A DNA stretch of 64,000 nucleotides from Haliea sp. E1-2-M8 (GCF_030649675.1 NZ_JAUTDR010000003.1:186001-250000); one strand, 5' to 3'; positions 19,389-29,528 are shown, numbered from the stretch's first letter. Numbers and translations: made by a program. Notes: generated by a model from the letters alone, not told the origin.

Positions 19389-21632
19389 TCACTCGCTGCC
19401 GAGCAGGCGGCCGAGCCCGCGCTGCTGCAGGGCGCCCTCGAGCAGCTGGCGGATGTCTGCGCTGTTGTCCAGCGTCAGCGCCTGCCGGGCCAGTTCGGCA
19501 GCGTCGGCGGCCGCCATCGAGCGCAGCAGCCACTTGATCCGCGGCAGCTTGGACGCGCTCATGCTGAGCTTGCGAATGCCGATGCCTAGCAGGAACACCA
19601 CCGCCGCCGGGTCCGAGGCCATTTCGCCGCACAGGCTCAGTGGCAGCCCGGCGTTGCGGGCAGTGGCGGTGACGCGGGCGATTTCCTGCAGCACCGCCGG
19701 GTGTATGTGGTCGTAGGCGCCGGCCACCCGCGGATTGTTGCGATCCAGGGCCAGCAGGTACTGGCTGAGGTCGTTGGAGCCGATGGAGACAAAGTCCAGT
19801 TTTGGCGCCCAGGCCGGCAACAGGGAGATGGCCGCGGGAACTTCCACCATGATGCCCACCTGGGGCCGCCGCACGGCGACGCCTTCGTCGCGCAGCTGCT
19901 GCAGGGCATCCAGGAGGACTTCATGGAAGGCGTTGATCTCGCCGGTGTTGCTGACCATCGGCAGCAGGATGTGCAGTTCCTCGCCGCCGGCTGCGGCCCG
20001 CAGCATGGCCCGGACCTGGGTCATCAGCAGCGAGCTGTTGTCCAGGCAGAAGCGGATGCCGCGCCAGCCCAGGGCCGGGTTTGCCTCGTGAATGGGAAAG
20101 TAGGGCAGGGGCTTGTCGCCGCCGATGTCGAGTATGCGCATGTACACCGGACGTCCGCGATAGGCTGCCAGCACCTGGCTGTAGATGTGCAGCTGCTCCT
20201 CCTCCGAAGGAAAGGTTTCGCTGACCATGAATGGCATTTCGGTGCGGTACAGGCCGATGCCCTCGGCGCCGTTGGCCAGCCCCGGCGAGATGTCGGCCAG
20301 CAGCCCGGTGTTGGCCAGCAGGCGCACGCGTGCGCCGTCGGTGGTGGTCGCCGGCTGGTCGCGCAGCCCCGCGAGCTCGCCCTTGAGGGCCTGTTCCGCC
20401 CGCTGCAGCCGCTCGAACTCCAGCCGCACCGAGGGGCTGGGGAACAGAATCACCTGGCCGGTGTTGCCGTCAACGATCAGCGGGCTGCCGTTGTCGATGC
20501 CTTTCAGCTTGCCGGTCCCCATCACCGCGGGAATACCGAGGGCGTTGGCCAGTACCGCGGTATGGGACAGGCTGGAGCCCTCGTAGCAGACGATGCCCAC
20601 CAGCCGCTGCGGGTCGCAGGCGGCGATATCGGACACGCTGACCTTGGCGCCGGTCAGCACCAGCGGGCCGTGGTCGTCGGCGGGAGTGTTCTCCGGGGCG
20701 CCGCTCCAGCTCTGGTAGAGCTTGTTGCCGAGGTGGTGCAGGTCCTCGTTGCGCGCGCGCAGATAGGGATCTTCCATCGCCAGAAAGACTTCGGCGTAGT
20801 GGTGCACCACCTGGCGCAGGGCGCCCGGCAGCCATTGGCCCTGGGCGATAGCCTGCTCTACGCCCACGCGCAGGCCGGGGTCATTGAGCAGCATCTGGTA
20901 GGCGGTAAACACGGCGCCAACGCCGTCGGAGAGCTGTTCGCCCAGGGCCTTGCGCTCGTTGTCGACAGCGGCGCTGACCGTGGCCAGCAACTGGTGCCAC
21001 TCGCGGATGCTGGCTGCCGGGTCCTCACAGGGCCGGTCCGGCACCGCATACAGGTCTGCGGTTTCGCACAGCCAGGCGCTGCCGATACCGGTACCCGGCG
21101 CACCCTTGACCCCGCGCACGCGGCGCAGGGCAGTGGCCGGTGCGTGTACCGCGAGTGGCTCCGGCGGCAGTACCAGGGCGAGCTGGGTGGAGAGGGTAAC
21201 GAGGAAGGCCTGTTCGTCCGCGGACATCACCCTTCCTTCCCGCGACTGCACTACCAGCACGCCGATGACGGCCCCGGCGCGCACCACCGGGACACCGCAG
21301 AAACTGCGGAACTCGTCTTCACGGGTTTCCGCCAGGTAGCAGAAATCCGGGTGCGAGGCGGCATCGGCGACGTTGATCGGGTGCCGGCTCTGGGCGACCC
21401 GGCCCACCAGGCCGCGGCCCGCTGCCAGGCGGCTGTAGCCGACCGCCTGCGGGTCCAGCCCGTGGCTCGCTACCAGCACCATGGCGCCGTCGATGGCGGC
21501 GATATACAGGCTGCACACGTCGACGTTGATGGCACGGTGGATCGCCTCCACGATCAACTTGACCTGGTCCTCGGTCTGCTCTGCCTGGGCGGCAGCCTGC
21601 ACGATGCGGGTCAGTTCCTGCAGTGTGTTCAT
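19389..21632 (-). CDS. ptsP: Phosphoenolpyruvate--protein phosphotransferase PtsP
   Basis: A 747-residue enzyme I paralog of the nitrogen-type PTS. The N-terminal GAF domain (about 1-160) is followed by the EI domain, with phosphorylated His in SSLSHTAVLANALGIP and the PEP-binding TIM barrel (RILDIGGDKPLPY, GSNDLSQYLLALDR, LSLCGEMASDP). It passes phosphate from PEP to NPr, linking nitrogen and carbon status to regulation. The start at 21632 (MNTLQELTRIV) is the usual PtsP N-terminus; the frame continues upstream without homology. rppH, the common upstream neighbour, is absent here. Confidence 0.95.
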   Translation of the reverse strand: MNTLQELTRIVQAAAQAEQTEDQVKLIVEAIHRAINVDVCSLYIAAIDGAMVLVASHGLDPQAVGYSRLAAGRGLVGRVAQSRHPINVADAASHPDFCYLAETREDEFRSFCGVPVVRAGAVIGVLVVQSREGRVMSADEQAFLVTLSTQLALVLPPEPLAVHAPATALRRVRGVKGAPGTGIGSAWLCETADLYAVPDRPCEDPAASIREWHQLLATVSAAVDNERKALGEQLSDGVGAVFTAYQMLLNDPGLRVGVEQAIAQGQWLPGALRQVVHHYAEVFLAMEDPYLRARNEDLHHLGNKLYQSWSGAPENTPADDHGPLVLTGAKVSVSDIAACDPQRLVGIVCYEGSSLSHTAVLANALGIPAVMGTGKLKGIDNGSPLIVDGNTGQVILFPSPSVRLEFERLQRAEQALKGELAGLRDQPATTTDGARVRLLANTGLLADISPGLANGAEGIGLYRTEMPFMVSETFPSEEEQLHIYSQVLAAYRGRPVYMRILDIGGDKPLPYFPIHEANPALGWRGIRFCLDNSSLLMTQVRAMLRAAAGGEELHILLPMVSNTGEINAFHEVLLDALQQLRDEGVAVRRPQVGIMVEVPAAISLLPAWAPKLDFVSIGSNDLSQYLLALDRNNPRVAGAYDHIHPAVLQEIARVTATARNAGLPLSLCGEMASDPAAVVFLLGIGIRKLSMSASKLPRIKWLLRSMAAADAAELARQALTLDNSADIRQLLEGALQQRGLGRLLGSE

Positions 21633-21739
21633 CGACGCGGTCCGTTCCTGTGCTGGCGTGGTGGTGTGGGGGCGGCGGAAGGTCCCAGTATCCGCTATAG
21701 TGGCAGGCTCTTGCCAGTACACCAACAGAGGACAATGCC

Positions 21740-22867
21740 ATGGCGGACACCGGATTACAGTTGCGCACCCGCGTCAATGACGACAACACCCTTACCCTGT
21801 GGCTGGAAGATACACCCGTTCCGCAGCCGGGGCCGGACCAGGTACTGATACGGGTCGATGCAGCCCCGATCAACCCCTCCGATCTGGCGCTGCTGTTCGG
21901 GCCGGCCGACATGAGCACTGCGCGCAGCAGCGGCACCCCGGAGCGCCCGGTCATCACGGCGGATATCCCGCCGCAAGCCATGCGCATTGTTCAGGCACGG
22001 GTGGGCCAGGCCCTGCCCGCCGGCAACGAAGGCGCCGGCGAGGTGATCGCCGCCGGTAGTTCGGCGGCAGCCCAGGCCCTGCTGGGCAAGACCGTGGGCG
22101 TATTCGGCGGTGAAATGTTCGGCCAGTATCGCTGCGTCAGCGCCCAGGCCTGCCTGGTGCTCAACGACAACACCACGGCGGAGGAGGGTGCTTCCTGCTT
22201 CGTCAACCCGATGACCGCGCTGGGCATGGTGGAAACCCTGCAGCTGGAAAACCACAGCGCGCTGGTGCACACCGCCGCGGCTTCCAACCTCGGGCAGATG
22301 CTGAACCGCCTGTGCATTGCCGACGGCATCCCGCTGGTGAATATTGTGCGCAAGGACGAACAGGCAGCGCTGTTGCAGGCACAGGATGCAAAGTATGTGG
22401 TCAACTCCGAGGCCGGGGACTTCCAGCAGCAGTTGCTGGCGGCGCTGGACGCCACCGATGCCACCCTGGCCTTTGACGCCATCGGCGGCGGCAAGCTGGG
22501 CAGTGCCATTCTCAACAGCATGGAAGCCGTCGCCGCGCGCAAGATGACCGAGTACAACCGCTACGGCTCCACGACTTTCAAGCAACTCTACATCTACGGC
22601 GCGCTGGACCTGGGGCCGACCGTGCTGACCCGCAACTTCGGCTTCGCCTGGAACATCGGCGGCTGGCTGCTGCCAATGTTCCTGCAGAAGGTGGGGATGC
22701 AGAAAGCCGGCGAGATGCGCACCCGGGTCGCGGCGGAGATCAAGACCACCTTCGCCAGCCACTACACCAGCAAAGTGTCCCTCGCCGAGGCCCTGAACCC
22801 GGAGACCATCGCCGCCTACAACCGTCGCGCCACCGGCGAGAAGTACCTGGTGCTGCCCCAGGACTGA
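21740..22867 (+). CDS. MDR-type zinc-binding-like dehydrogenase
   Basis: A 375-residue medium-chain dehydrogenase/reductase fold protein. The GroES-like N-terminus has INPSDLALLFG and NEGAGEVIAAG; the nucleotide-binding half has HTAAASNLGQMLNRLC in place of the common GxGxxG loop. No cysteine cluster for structural zinc is seen. It resembles alcohol dehydrogenase/quinone oxidoreductase relatives of unknown substrate. It is divergent from ptsP, with a good AGAGGAC Shine-Dalgarno. A DUF885 gene follows 61 bp later. Confidence 0.8.
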   Translation: MADTGLQLRTRVNDDNTLTLWLEDTPVPQPGPDQVLIRVDAAPINPSDLALLFGPADMSTARSSGTPERPVITADIPPQAMRIVQARVGQALPAGNEGAGEVIAAGSSAAAQALLGKTVGVFGGEMFGQYRCVSAQACLVLNDNTTAEEGASCFVNPMTALGMVETLQLENHSALVHTAAASNLGQMLNRLCIADGIPLVNIVRKDEQAALLQAQDAKYVVNSEAGDFQQQLLAALDATDATLAFDAIGGGKLGSAILNSMEAVAARKMTEYNRYGSTTFKQLYIYGALDLGPTVLTRNFGFAWNIGGWLLPMFLQKVGMQKAGEMRTRVAAEIKTTFASHYTSKVSLAEALNPETIAAYNRRATGEKYLVLPQD

Positions 22868-22928
22868 GGGTCGGCAAAACCCGCCCAATCGGGGTATCAT
22901 GGTGGTCTTTCAGTTACGGGAGGCCATC

Positions 22929-24668
22929 ATGAGCCGACTCATCCTCGCCCTGCTGCTGTGGGGCGCCGCGTTTGCGAGCGCCGCGCCGGCAGACGACTTC
23001 CAGCGTATCGTCGACGCCCACTGGCAGTGGCACCTGCAACAGAACCCCGAGCTTCGCACCCACCTCGGCGAACGCAGTGGCAACGACCGCTGGGGGGACA
23101 TGAGCCTTGCCGCACATGTGGAGCGCGATGCCCGTCGCGGCGAATTTTTGACCGAGCTGGCCGCCATCGACGCGCGGGAGCTGTCGGAACAGGATCAGCT
23201 CAGCCACGCCATGCTGGTGGGTCGCTTGCAGGGCGAGCGCGAGGCCCACAAGCTGGGCCTGCACCTGATGCCGGTCAATATGCGCTCCGGCCCACAGCAC
23301 CTGCATACCCTGCCAGAGCAGATCGATTTCCGCAGTGAACAGGACTACCGCGCCTGGCTGGTGCGCCTGCAGCGGCTGCCGGACCTGCTGCTGCAGTACC
23401 GCGAACTGCTGGAGGAGGGGATACTGCAGCAGCGTACCCAGGCCCGTGTGGTCATGGAGCGCGTCCCGGCGCAGATCGATCGCTTGCTCGCAGGCGCGCC
23501 CGAAGACAGCCCCTTCTACAAGCCGTTCCGCAACGCTCCACCCGAGCTGTCCGCCGCCCAGGTCAAGGAACTCCGGCGCAGCGCAGCCCAAATGATTCGC
23601 ACCGAGGTCAACCCGGCGCTGGCGGAGTTCCGCGATTTTCTCAGCGCGGCCTACCTGCCCGCCTGCCGCGATGAGCCGGGTATCGGCAGTCTGCCCGGGG
23701 GCGACGAGCTGTATCGCTTTCTCACCCGCCATTTTACCACCACCGACATGACTCCCGAGGCGATCCACGAGGTCGGCAAGGCCGAAGTGGCGCGCATTCT
23801 GGAAGAGATGGAAGAGGTCAAAACCAGCGTTGGTTTTGATGGTGACCTGCAGGCGTTCAACGAGTTCCTGCGCACCGATCCGCAGTTCTACTACGACAGC
23901 CCGGAAGCGCTGTTTGAAGGCTACCTGGCGGTGGCCAAGCGGCTGGACCCGGAGCTGGTCAAGCTGTTCGGCAAGCTGCCGCGCATGCCCTACGGCGTGC
24001 GCCCGATTGCCGATACCATCGCGCCGGATACCACCACCGCCTATTACAATCGCCCGGCCGCCAACGGCACCCGCGCCGGCTACTACTACGTCAACCTGTA
24101 TCGGCCCGAGGTGCGGCCGAAATACGAGATGGAAGTCCTCAGCGTGCATGAGGCGGTGCCGGGGCACCACCTGCAGATCGCCCTGGCGCAGGAGCTGGAG
24201 GGCCTGCCGATGTTCCGCAGCAGCGGCGGCGAAACCGCATTCGTCGAGGGCTGGGGTCTGTACTCCGAACGTCTGGGCTACGACATGGGCCTGTATACGG
24301 ACCCCTATTCACGCTACGGCCAGCTCACCTACGACATGTGGCGGGCGGTGCGGCTGGTGGTGGATACCGGGATGCACTATTTCGGCTGGAGCCGCGAGCA
24401 GGCGATTGATTATTTCAAGGCCAACGCCGCCAAGACCGAGGCGGATATTGTCAACGAGATCGACCGCTACATCGGCTGGCCGGGTCAGGCACTGGCCTAC
24501 AAGATTGGTCAGCTGAAGATGCTGGAGCTGCGCGAGCGCGCGGAACAGACCCTGGGCGAGCGCTTCGATATTCGCGCCTTCCACGACCACCTGCTCAGCG
24601 CCGGCGCCATTCCCCTGGATGCCCTGGAGCAGCGCATGGACGCCTGGATCGGCGCCCAGCGCGGCTGA
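22929..24668 (+). CDS. Exported DUF885 metallopeptidase-like protein
   Basis: A 579-residue protein with a signal peptide (1-18, AFASAAPA). The DUF885 domain has the likely zinc site HEAVPGHHLQ, followed by AFVEGWGLYSERLG with the third ligand region. DUF885 proteins are related to gluzincin peptidases and are often annotated as uncharacterised or oligopeptidase-like. It is preceded by GGGAGG. It should act in the periplasm. It ends directly against the convergent HAD-acyltransferase gene (stops adjoining at 24668/24669). Confidence 0.87.
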   Translation: MSRLILALLLWGAAFASAAPADDFQRIVDAHWQWHLQQNPELRTHLGERSGNDRWGDMSLAAHVERDARRGEFLTELAAIDARELSEQDQLSHAMLVGRLQGEREAHKLGLHLMPVNMRSGPQHLHTLPEQIDFRSEQDYRAWLVRLQRLPDLLLQYRELLEEGILQQRTQARVVMERVPAQIDRLLAGAPEDSPFYKPFRNAPPELSAAQVKELRRSAAQMIRTEVNPALAEFRDFLSAAYLPACRDEPGIGSLPGGDELYRFLTRHFTTTDMTPEAIHEVGKAEVARILEEMEEVKTSVGFDGDLQAFNEFLRTDPQFYYDSPEALFEGYLAVAKRLDPELVKLFGKLPRMPYGVRPIADTIAPDTTTAYYNRPAANGTRAGYYYVNLYRPEVRPKYEMEVLSVHEAVPGHHLQIALAQELEGLPMFRSSGGETAFVEGWGLYSERLGYDMGLYTDPYSRYGQLTYDMWRAVRLVVDTGMHYFGWSREQAIDYFKANAAKTEADIVNEIDRYIGWPGQALAYKIGQLKMLELRERAEQTLGERFDIRAFHDHLLSAGAIPLDALEQRMDAWIGAQRG

Positions 24669-26138
24669 TCACGCCACCGCGGGGGTCTGGTGGGGCAGGG
24701 CGGCGACCCGGGACACTCCCAGCAGACTGCTGTAGCGCGCCTCCAGGCTGCTGCAGACATCCCGCACGCTGCCCATGGCGGAGGGTTCCAGCGGCGGCAG
24801 GACGCTGACGCGAATGGTCGCCGGGCGAATCAGGAAGCCGCCTTTGGGCAGTGCGTCTTTGACGTTGTGCAGCACGATCGGCACGATGGGCACGCCGGCC
24901 TTGCGCGCCAGGAAAAACGCGCCGTGCTTGAAGGGTTGGATATGCCCCAGGGTGCTGCGGGTGCCCTCCGGGGCGATTACCAGGGAGCGGCCGCTTGCCA
25001 GGACCGCCTGCGCCTCCTGCAGGACCGCGGACTGGTTCTGTGCCTGGCGGTCGACAAAAATGGTCCCCACCTGTTGCAGCAGCGGTCCGAGAACTGGAAC
25101 CCCGGACATTTCCTGTTTGCAGAAAGGCACCACGTCCCGCCGCAGCAGATGTGCCAGCACCATGGCGTCCAGCATGCTCTGGTGATTGAACACGAATATC
25201 GCCGGGCGCCGCTGTTGCAGGTGCTCGGCGCCCTCAATATCAAACTCCAGCCCGGCAAAACCGCTGCCCAGATCGCCCAGCAACTGGGTCACGCGATTGG
25301 CGTTGGCAAAGCGCGGCAGCCCCAGCCGCTTGCCGATCGCACCGACCAGCGCCGTCGCCGTCACTGCCTGCCCGGTCAGGGTCGTGCGCAGCAGAGACTC
25401 TATGTCCGGCAGGCCGCGGCTGGCGAAGTGGAGCTGGGGCCAGCGCTGGCTGCGGGCGTGAGCCCCGAGACTGTCTGAGGGGTTCACCGCCACCGGGTGG
25501 CCGACCACTTTCAACAGCGGCAGGTCGGCACTGGAATCGGTGTAGAACCAGCACTGTTCCAGCCCCGTGTGCTCGCGCCGAGCCACCCGCCGCGCCGCCA
25601 GGGCCTTGCCCTCGCCGTAGCACATGGGGCTGATAACCTTGCCGGTAAAGCGCCCCTCAAGTACTTCCAGCCGGGTGCAGCAGATCTCCTCGATGCCCAA
25701 CAGGCGGGCAATGGGTTCGACCTGGTAGTGGCTGGCCGCGGTGACGATAACCAGTTTGTGGCCCGCGGCCCGGTGCGCTTCCACCAGGCTGATCGCTTCC
25801 CGGTACAGGCTCCTGGCGAGGTGGCGCTGGCAGGCCTGTTCACCCAGCCGTCGCAGGCTGTCCTCGGAGATCCCCGCCAGCGCCCGGCTCAGGCACCGCA
25901 CCAGCCTGTGGTAGTTGCCGCCGCTCTCGCGCCGCCGTTGGCCCAGGGTATCCCGGATCATTTTCACTGACTGGCGCAGCTCACCGCGACCCAGGCCGGC
26001 GCGAGCCGTCTCCAGCGCCAGCGCGAGGATGGAGTAGCCGGCGATCAGGGTGCCGTCCAGGTCGAAAAATGCCACTGCCCCCGATTCACCAGCTTTGGTG
26101 ATGGTGCTCAAGTGCTGTTCCAGAACCCGGTCGCTCAT
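24669..26138 (-). CDS. HAD-IB phosphatase / PlsC acyltransferase fusion
   Basis: A 489-residue two-domain protein. Residues about 18-225 are a SerB-like HAD-IB domain (VAFFDLDGTLIAGYS with DxD, FYTDSSADLPLL at the C-terminal acid motif). Residues about 265-470 are a 1-acylglycerol-3-phosphate acyltransferase domain with NHQSMLDAM (HX4D), GTIFVDR and PEGTRS. A PlsC acyltransferase makes phosphatidic acid; the HAD part could remove a phosphate, so one chain could shape phosphatidate/diacylglycerol supply (inference). Start preceded by AGGAG. Such fusions occur in Halieaceae-like and actinobacterial genomes. Confidence 0.9.
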   Translation of the reverse strand: MSDRVLEQHLSTITKAGESGAVAFFDLDGTLIAGYSILALALETARAGLGRGELRQSVKMIRDTLGQRRRESGGNYHRLVRCLSRALAGISEDSLRRLGEQACQRHLARSLYREAISLVEAHRAAGHKLVIVTAASHYQVEPIARLLGIEEICCTRLEVLEGRFTGKVISPMCYGEGKALAARRVARREHTGLEQCWFYTDSSADLPLLKVVGHPVAVNPSDSLGAHARSQRWPQLHFASRGLPDIESLLRTTLTGQAVTATALVGAIGKRLGLPRFANANRVTQLLGDLGSGFAGLEFDIEGAEHLQQRRPAIFVFNHQSMLDAMVLAHLLRRDVVPFCKQEMSGVPVLGPLLQQVGTIFVDRQAQNQSAVLQEAQAVLASGRSLVIAPEGTRSTLGHIQPFKHGAFFLARKAGVPIVPIVLHNVKDALPKGGFLIRPATIRVSVLPPLEPSAMGSVRDVCSSLEARYSSLLGVSRVAALPHQTPAVA

Positions 26139-26385
26139 GCTGTGTCTCCTGGCGGGCTATGTGCCCTGCGGACGGTGGCGGAAAGGCCGTGCTTGCTACT
26201 GCTACCAGCAGCAAGATCCCTGCCAATTCACCTTATGCTGCATCCGGCCTGTGACAGCAGTGTGAAACTGGAGTCTGGGCTGCGTCTGCGGCGGTTGTCG
26301 TGCCCTCGGCGCACCGGAGTGGTGCGGAAGAACCAATCGCTGCACCGCCATTGGCGCCGCCCCCGGCCTCGGCTACCATGGCGCG

Positions 26386-28956
26386 ATGCTGCTCGCCGAC
26401 CTGCCCCGTCTCCCCGTCACCGATGTGCTGCCCGCACTGCGCACGGCGTTGGCGGCAGGCCGCGACGCGGTGTTGGAGGCGCCGCCGGGTGCCGGCAAGA
26501 CCACCCTGGTGCCGCTGGCGCTGTTGGCGGAAGACTGGCTGGCCGGGCAGACAATCCTGCTGGTCCAGCCGCGCCGGGTGGCAGCCCGGGCCGCCGCCGC
26601 GCGCATGGCGGAGCTGCTGGGCGAGCAGCCCGGTGGCCAGGTCGGGTACCGGATCCGGTTGGAGAACCGGGTCGGCCCCACCACCCGCATCGAGGTGATC
26701 ACCGAGGGCATCCTTACCCGCCGCCTGCAGCGGGACCCTGCCCTGGGCGGCGTCGGCCTGGTCATCTTCGACGAATTCCACGAACGCAACCTGGACTCGG
26801 AACTGGGCCTGGCGCTGGCGTTGCAGGGGCGGGCGCTGTTTCGGGAGGGGCTGCCGCTGCGGCTGCTGGTGATGTCGGCCACATTGCAGGGTGTGCCGGT
26901 GGCGGGGTTGCTGGCCGATCCCGCGCTGCTGCACTCCGAGGGCCGCCAGTACCCGGTCAAAGTGGTGCACGGCTCGGGCCTGGCTGCGGGCGCGTCCGCA
27001 GTGGCACCGGCACTGGCGGCGATTCGCGTGGCGCTCGCGGAACGCGCCGGCAGCGTGCTGGTATTCCTGCCGGGGCAGACGGAGATCCGCCGCGTCGCAA
27101 GGGAGCTTGCGCCTCTGCTTCCGGCGGATGTGACGTTGGCACCGCTCTACGGGGGCCTGCCGCTGGAACGCCAGCAACAGGCTATCGCGCCCTGCCCGCA
27201 GGGGCGGCGCAAGGTGGTTCTGGCCACCAACATCGCCGAGACCAGCTTGACCATTGAGGGCGTGACCACGGTGATCGACAGCGGGCTCGAGCGGCAGGCC
27301 CTGTTCGACACCACGACCGGTACCTCCCGCCTGGCCACCCGCCGCATCTCCCGCGCCTCCGCCGCCCAGCGTGCGGGCCGGGCGGGGCGGCTCGGCCCGG
27401 GGTTCTGCCAGCGCCTGTTCAGCGAGGAACAGTTCCAGCGCCTGCAGGAACAGCGTACCCCGGAAATTCTCCAGTCCGACCTGGCACCGCTGGCGCTGCA
27501 GTTGCTCGCCTGGGGCGTGCACGACCCCGCCGAATTGGCCTGGCTGGACCCGCCGCCCACCGCCAACTACCAGCAGGGTCTGGATGTGCTGGTGCTGTGC
27601 GGTGCCGCCTTCGCTCGCGGCGACAGTCAATGGCAGCTGACCCCCCACGGCGTGCGCCTGTCGCAGATGCCGCTGCACCCGCGCCTGGGTCACATGCTGC
27701 TGGTGGGCTGTGACATCGACGCGCGCGAAACCGCGGCCCTGCTGGCGGCGGTGCTGGCCGAGCGCAACCCGCTGGCCGACGAAGGTGCGGAACTGGGGGC
27801 GACGCTGGCCGTGCTGCTGGGCGAGCGGCCCTGCCCGGCGAAGCTTCAGGGCTGGTACCGCCGCAGCTGGCAGCAGGCCCGCCGCTACGCGCAGATTGTG
27901 TCGGAGATTTACCAGCCCCGGCGCGGTCCCCTGCCGGTGCCGGCAGCGGATGTGCTGGGTGTGCTGCTGGCCAGTGCCTGGCCCGATCGTATTGCGCGCG
28001 CCCGCGAGGGTGGCCGCGGCGGCGAATTCCAGCTCGCCAATGGCCGCAGCGCCAGCGTACCCGCCGGTGACAGCCTGGGCACCGCCCGCTGGCTGGCTAC
28101 CGCGGAAATCGGCGGCGCGCACGGCGATACCGGCGATCGCATCTACAGCGCCAGCGCGCTCAACCCGGCCCGTTTTGACGATGTGCTGGCGCCGCTGGTA
28201 ACGCTGGAAGAGCGCGCCGAATGGGATGAACGCGGCGAACAGTTCATCGCCCAGCGCCAGCGCCGGGTGGGGCGTCTGGTGCTGGAGAGCCGGCCCCTGG
28301 AACAGGTACCGGCAGAGGCGCTGGCCGCCGCCCTCGCCGGGCTGGTACGCCGCCGCGGCCTGCAGTTGCTGCCCTGGACGCCGGCCCTGCAGCAGTGGCG
28401 CGCGCGGGTGCAGTTACTGCACCGGCTGCGGCGGGGTGAGCCGGACAACCCCTGGCCGGACCTGGACGACGCGGCCCTCCTCGCCAGTCTGGAGCAGTGG
28501 CTGCTGCCGTATCTGGGACAGGCGCGGCGGCTGCAGGACTTTGCCCGCCTGGACCTGAAGCAGATCCTGCAGGGGCTTTTGCCCTGGCCGCTGCCGCTGG
28601 AACTGGAGCGGCTGGCGCCGGAGCGCCTGGTGGTGCCCTCGGGCTCCAGCGTTGCCATCGACTACAGCCCCGCAACCCCGGTGCTGGCGGTCAAGCTGCA
28701 GGAAATGTTCGGCTGTGCCGAGACACCGCGCATCGCCGACGGCCGCCAGCCCCTGCAGATCCACCTGCTGTCGCCGGCGCAGCGCCCGCTGCAGGTGACC
28801 CAGGACCTGGCGACCTTCTGGCACAACGTGTATCCGGAAGTGAAAAAAGAAATGAAGGGGCGCTACCCGAAACACCCCTGGCCGGATGACCCGCTGGCGG
28901 CGGCGCCGACGCACCTGACCAAGCGGCGCGCCGCAGAGGATGGGCTGGTGCGCTAG
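26386..28956 (+). CDS. hrpB: ATP-dependent helicase HrpB
   Basis: An 856-residue DEAH-family helicase. Walker A is GAGKTT (35-40) and the Walker B-type motif is DEFHERN. Motif III is SATLQGVPV, and motif VI lies in the ASAAQRAGRAGRLGPGFC segment. HA2/OB-like and HrpB C-terminal domains end with the typical RYPKHPWPDDP tail. Length fits HrpB (about 810-860). Its cellular role is poorly defined. It is divergent from the HAD-PlsC gene over a 247-bp gap in which I see no gene or clear promoter. Confidence 0.95.
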   Translation: MLLADLPRLPVTDVLPALRTALAAGRDAVLEAPPGAGKTTLVPLALLAEDWLAGQTILLVQPRRVAARAAAARMAELLGEQPGGQVGYRIRLENRVGPTTRIEVITEGILTRRLQRDPALGGVGLVIFDEFHERNLDSELGLALALQGRALFREGLPLRLLVMSATLQGVPVAGLLADPALLHSEGRQYPVKVVHGSGLAAGASAVAPALAAIRVALAERAGSVLVFLPGQTEIRRVARELAPLLPADVTLAPLYGGLPLERQQQAIAPCPQGRRKVVLATNIAETSLTIEGVTTVIDSGLERQALFDTTTGTSRLATRRISRASAAQRAGRAGRLGPGFCQRLFSEEQFQRLQEQRTPEILQSDLAPLALQLLAWGVHDPAELAWLDPPPTANYQQGLDVLVLCGAAFARGDSQWQLTPHGVRLSQMPLHPRLGHMLLVGCDIDARETAALLAAVLAERNPLADEGAELGATLAVLLGERPCPAKLQGWYRRSWQQARRYAQIVSEIYQPRRGPLPVPAADVLGVLLASAWPDRIARAREGGRGGEFQLANGRSASVPAGDSLGTARWLATAEIGGAHGDTGDRIYSASALNPARFDDVLAPLVTLEERAEWDERGEQFIAQRQRRVGRLVLESRPLEQVPAEALAAALAGLVRRRGLQLLPWTPALQQWRARVQLLHRLRRGEPDNPWPDLDDAALLASLEQWLLPYLGQARRLQDFARLDLKQILQGLLPWPLPLELERLAPERLVVPSGSSVAIDYSPATPVLAVKLQEMFGCAETPRIADGRQPLQIHLLSPAQRPLQVTQDLATFWHNVYPEVKKEMKGRYPKHPWPDDPLAAAPTHLTKRRAAEDGLVR

Positions 28957-29039
28957 GCCGGATGCTCGATGCCTGCGTGCACTCGATGCAGGGGACTATC
29001 AATTGCTCACCGAAATGGAATTGACGAATAGCCTGGTTA

Positions 29040-29528
29040 ATGAAACTCGAGGTGGTCGGGGAATCCCCAGTCACGCCCCTGATGATAGTGGCGCAGAAGA
29101 GCAGTCAGGAACACGTGAAGGCCTTGGTGGAGTCCGGAGCTGACGTCAACGTCATTCAACCTACTGAGGCATCATTCTCGCCCTTGGCGCTGGCGGTGTG
29201 TAGAGGACAGCGTGTGGTTGCCGGTTTGTTGCTCGCCCATGGGGCAGATCCATTCTGGAAAAATACGCTGGGAATGAATATCATCAAGATGGCGGTAACC
29301 AATAACATAGGTACCTTGTCGGAGCCGACATTGCATAAGCTCGCAGCGTTGGGTGTACCTACCTTGAAGGCATTGTCGCTTCTGTGTTGCGCGATGATGT
29401 ATGCCGCCGGCAGCGAAATAGACCAGAATTATCTGGTGCGTCTGGAAAAGGAGATTCTGGATCTATTGGGTAACAGCACTAAACCTGCGAAAGCTCAGGT
29501 ACGGAGTGTGATTTCCAGCCTGCGATGA
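29040..29528 (+). CDS. Small ankyrin-repeat protein, possibly truncated
   Basis: A 162-residue protein with about two recognisable ankyrin repeats (TPLMIVAQKSSQEHVKALVESGADVNV and SPLALAVCRGQRVVAGLLLAHGADP) and a degenerate C-terminal part. The first repeat begins within a dozen residues of the start, and a different upstream frame (about 28979-29039) encodes a repeat-like LDAGDYQLLTEM, so the N-terminus may have been lost by a frameshift. There is no good Shine-Dalgarno. Its base composition is A+T-richer than the neighbours. Its stop overlaps a possible GNAT start at 29525 (ATGA). Confidence 0.6.
   Translation: MKLEVVGESPVTPLMIVAQKSSQEHVKALVESGADVNVIQPTEASFSPLALAVCRGQRVVAGLLLAHGADPFWKNTLGMNIIKMAVTNNIGTLSEPTLHKLAALGVPTLKALSLLCCAMMYAAGSEIDQNYLVRLEKEILDLLGNSTKPAKAQVRSVISSLR

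Noticed and set aside
26139-26385. Small gene or RNA in the 247-bp hrpB divergent gap
   Set aside because: No start with Shine-Dalgarno, no codon bias, no hairpin-plus-T-run; probably promoters only.
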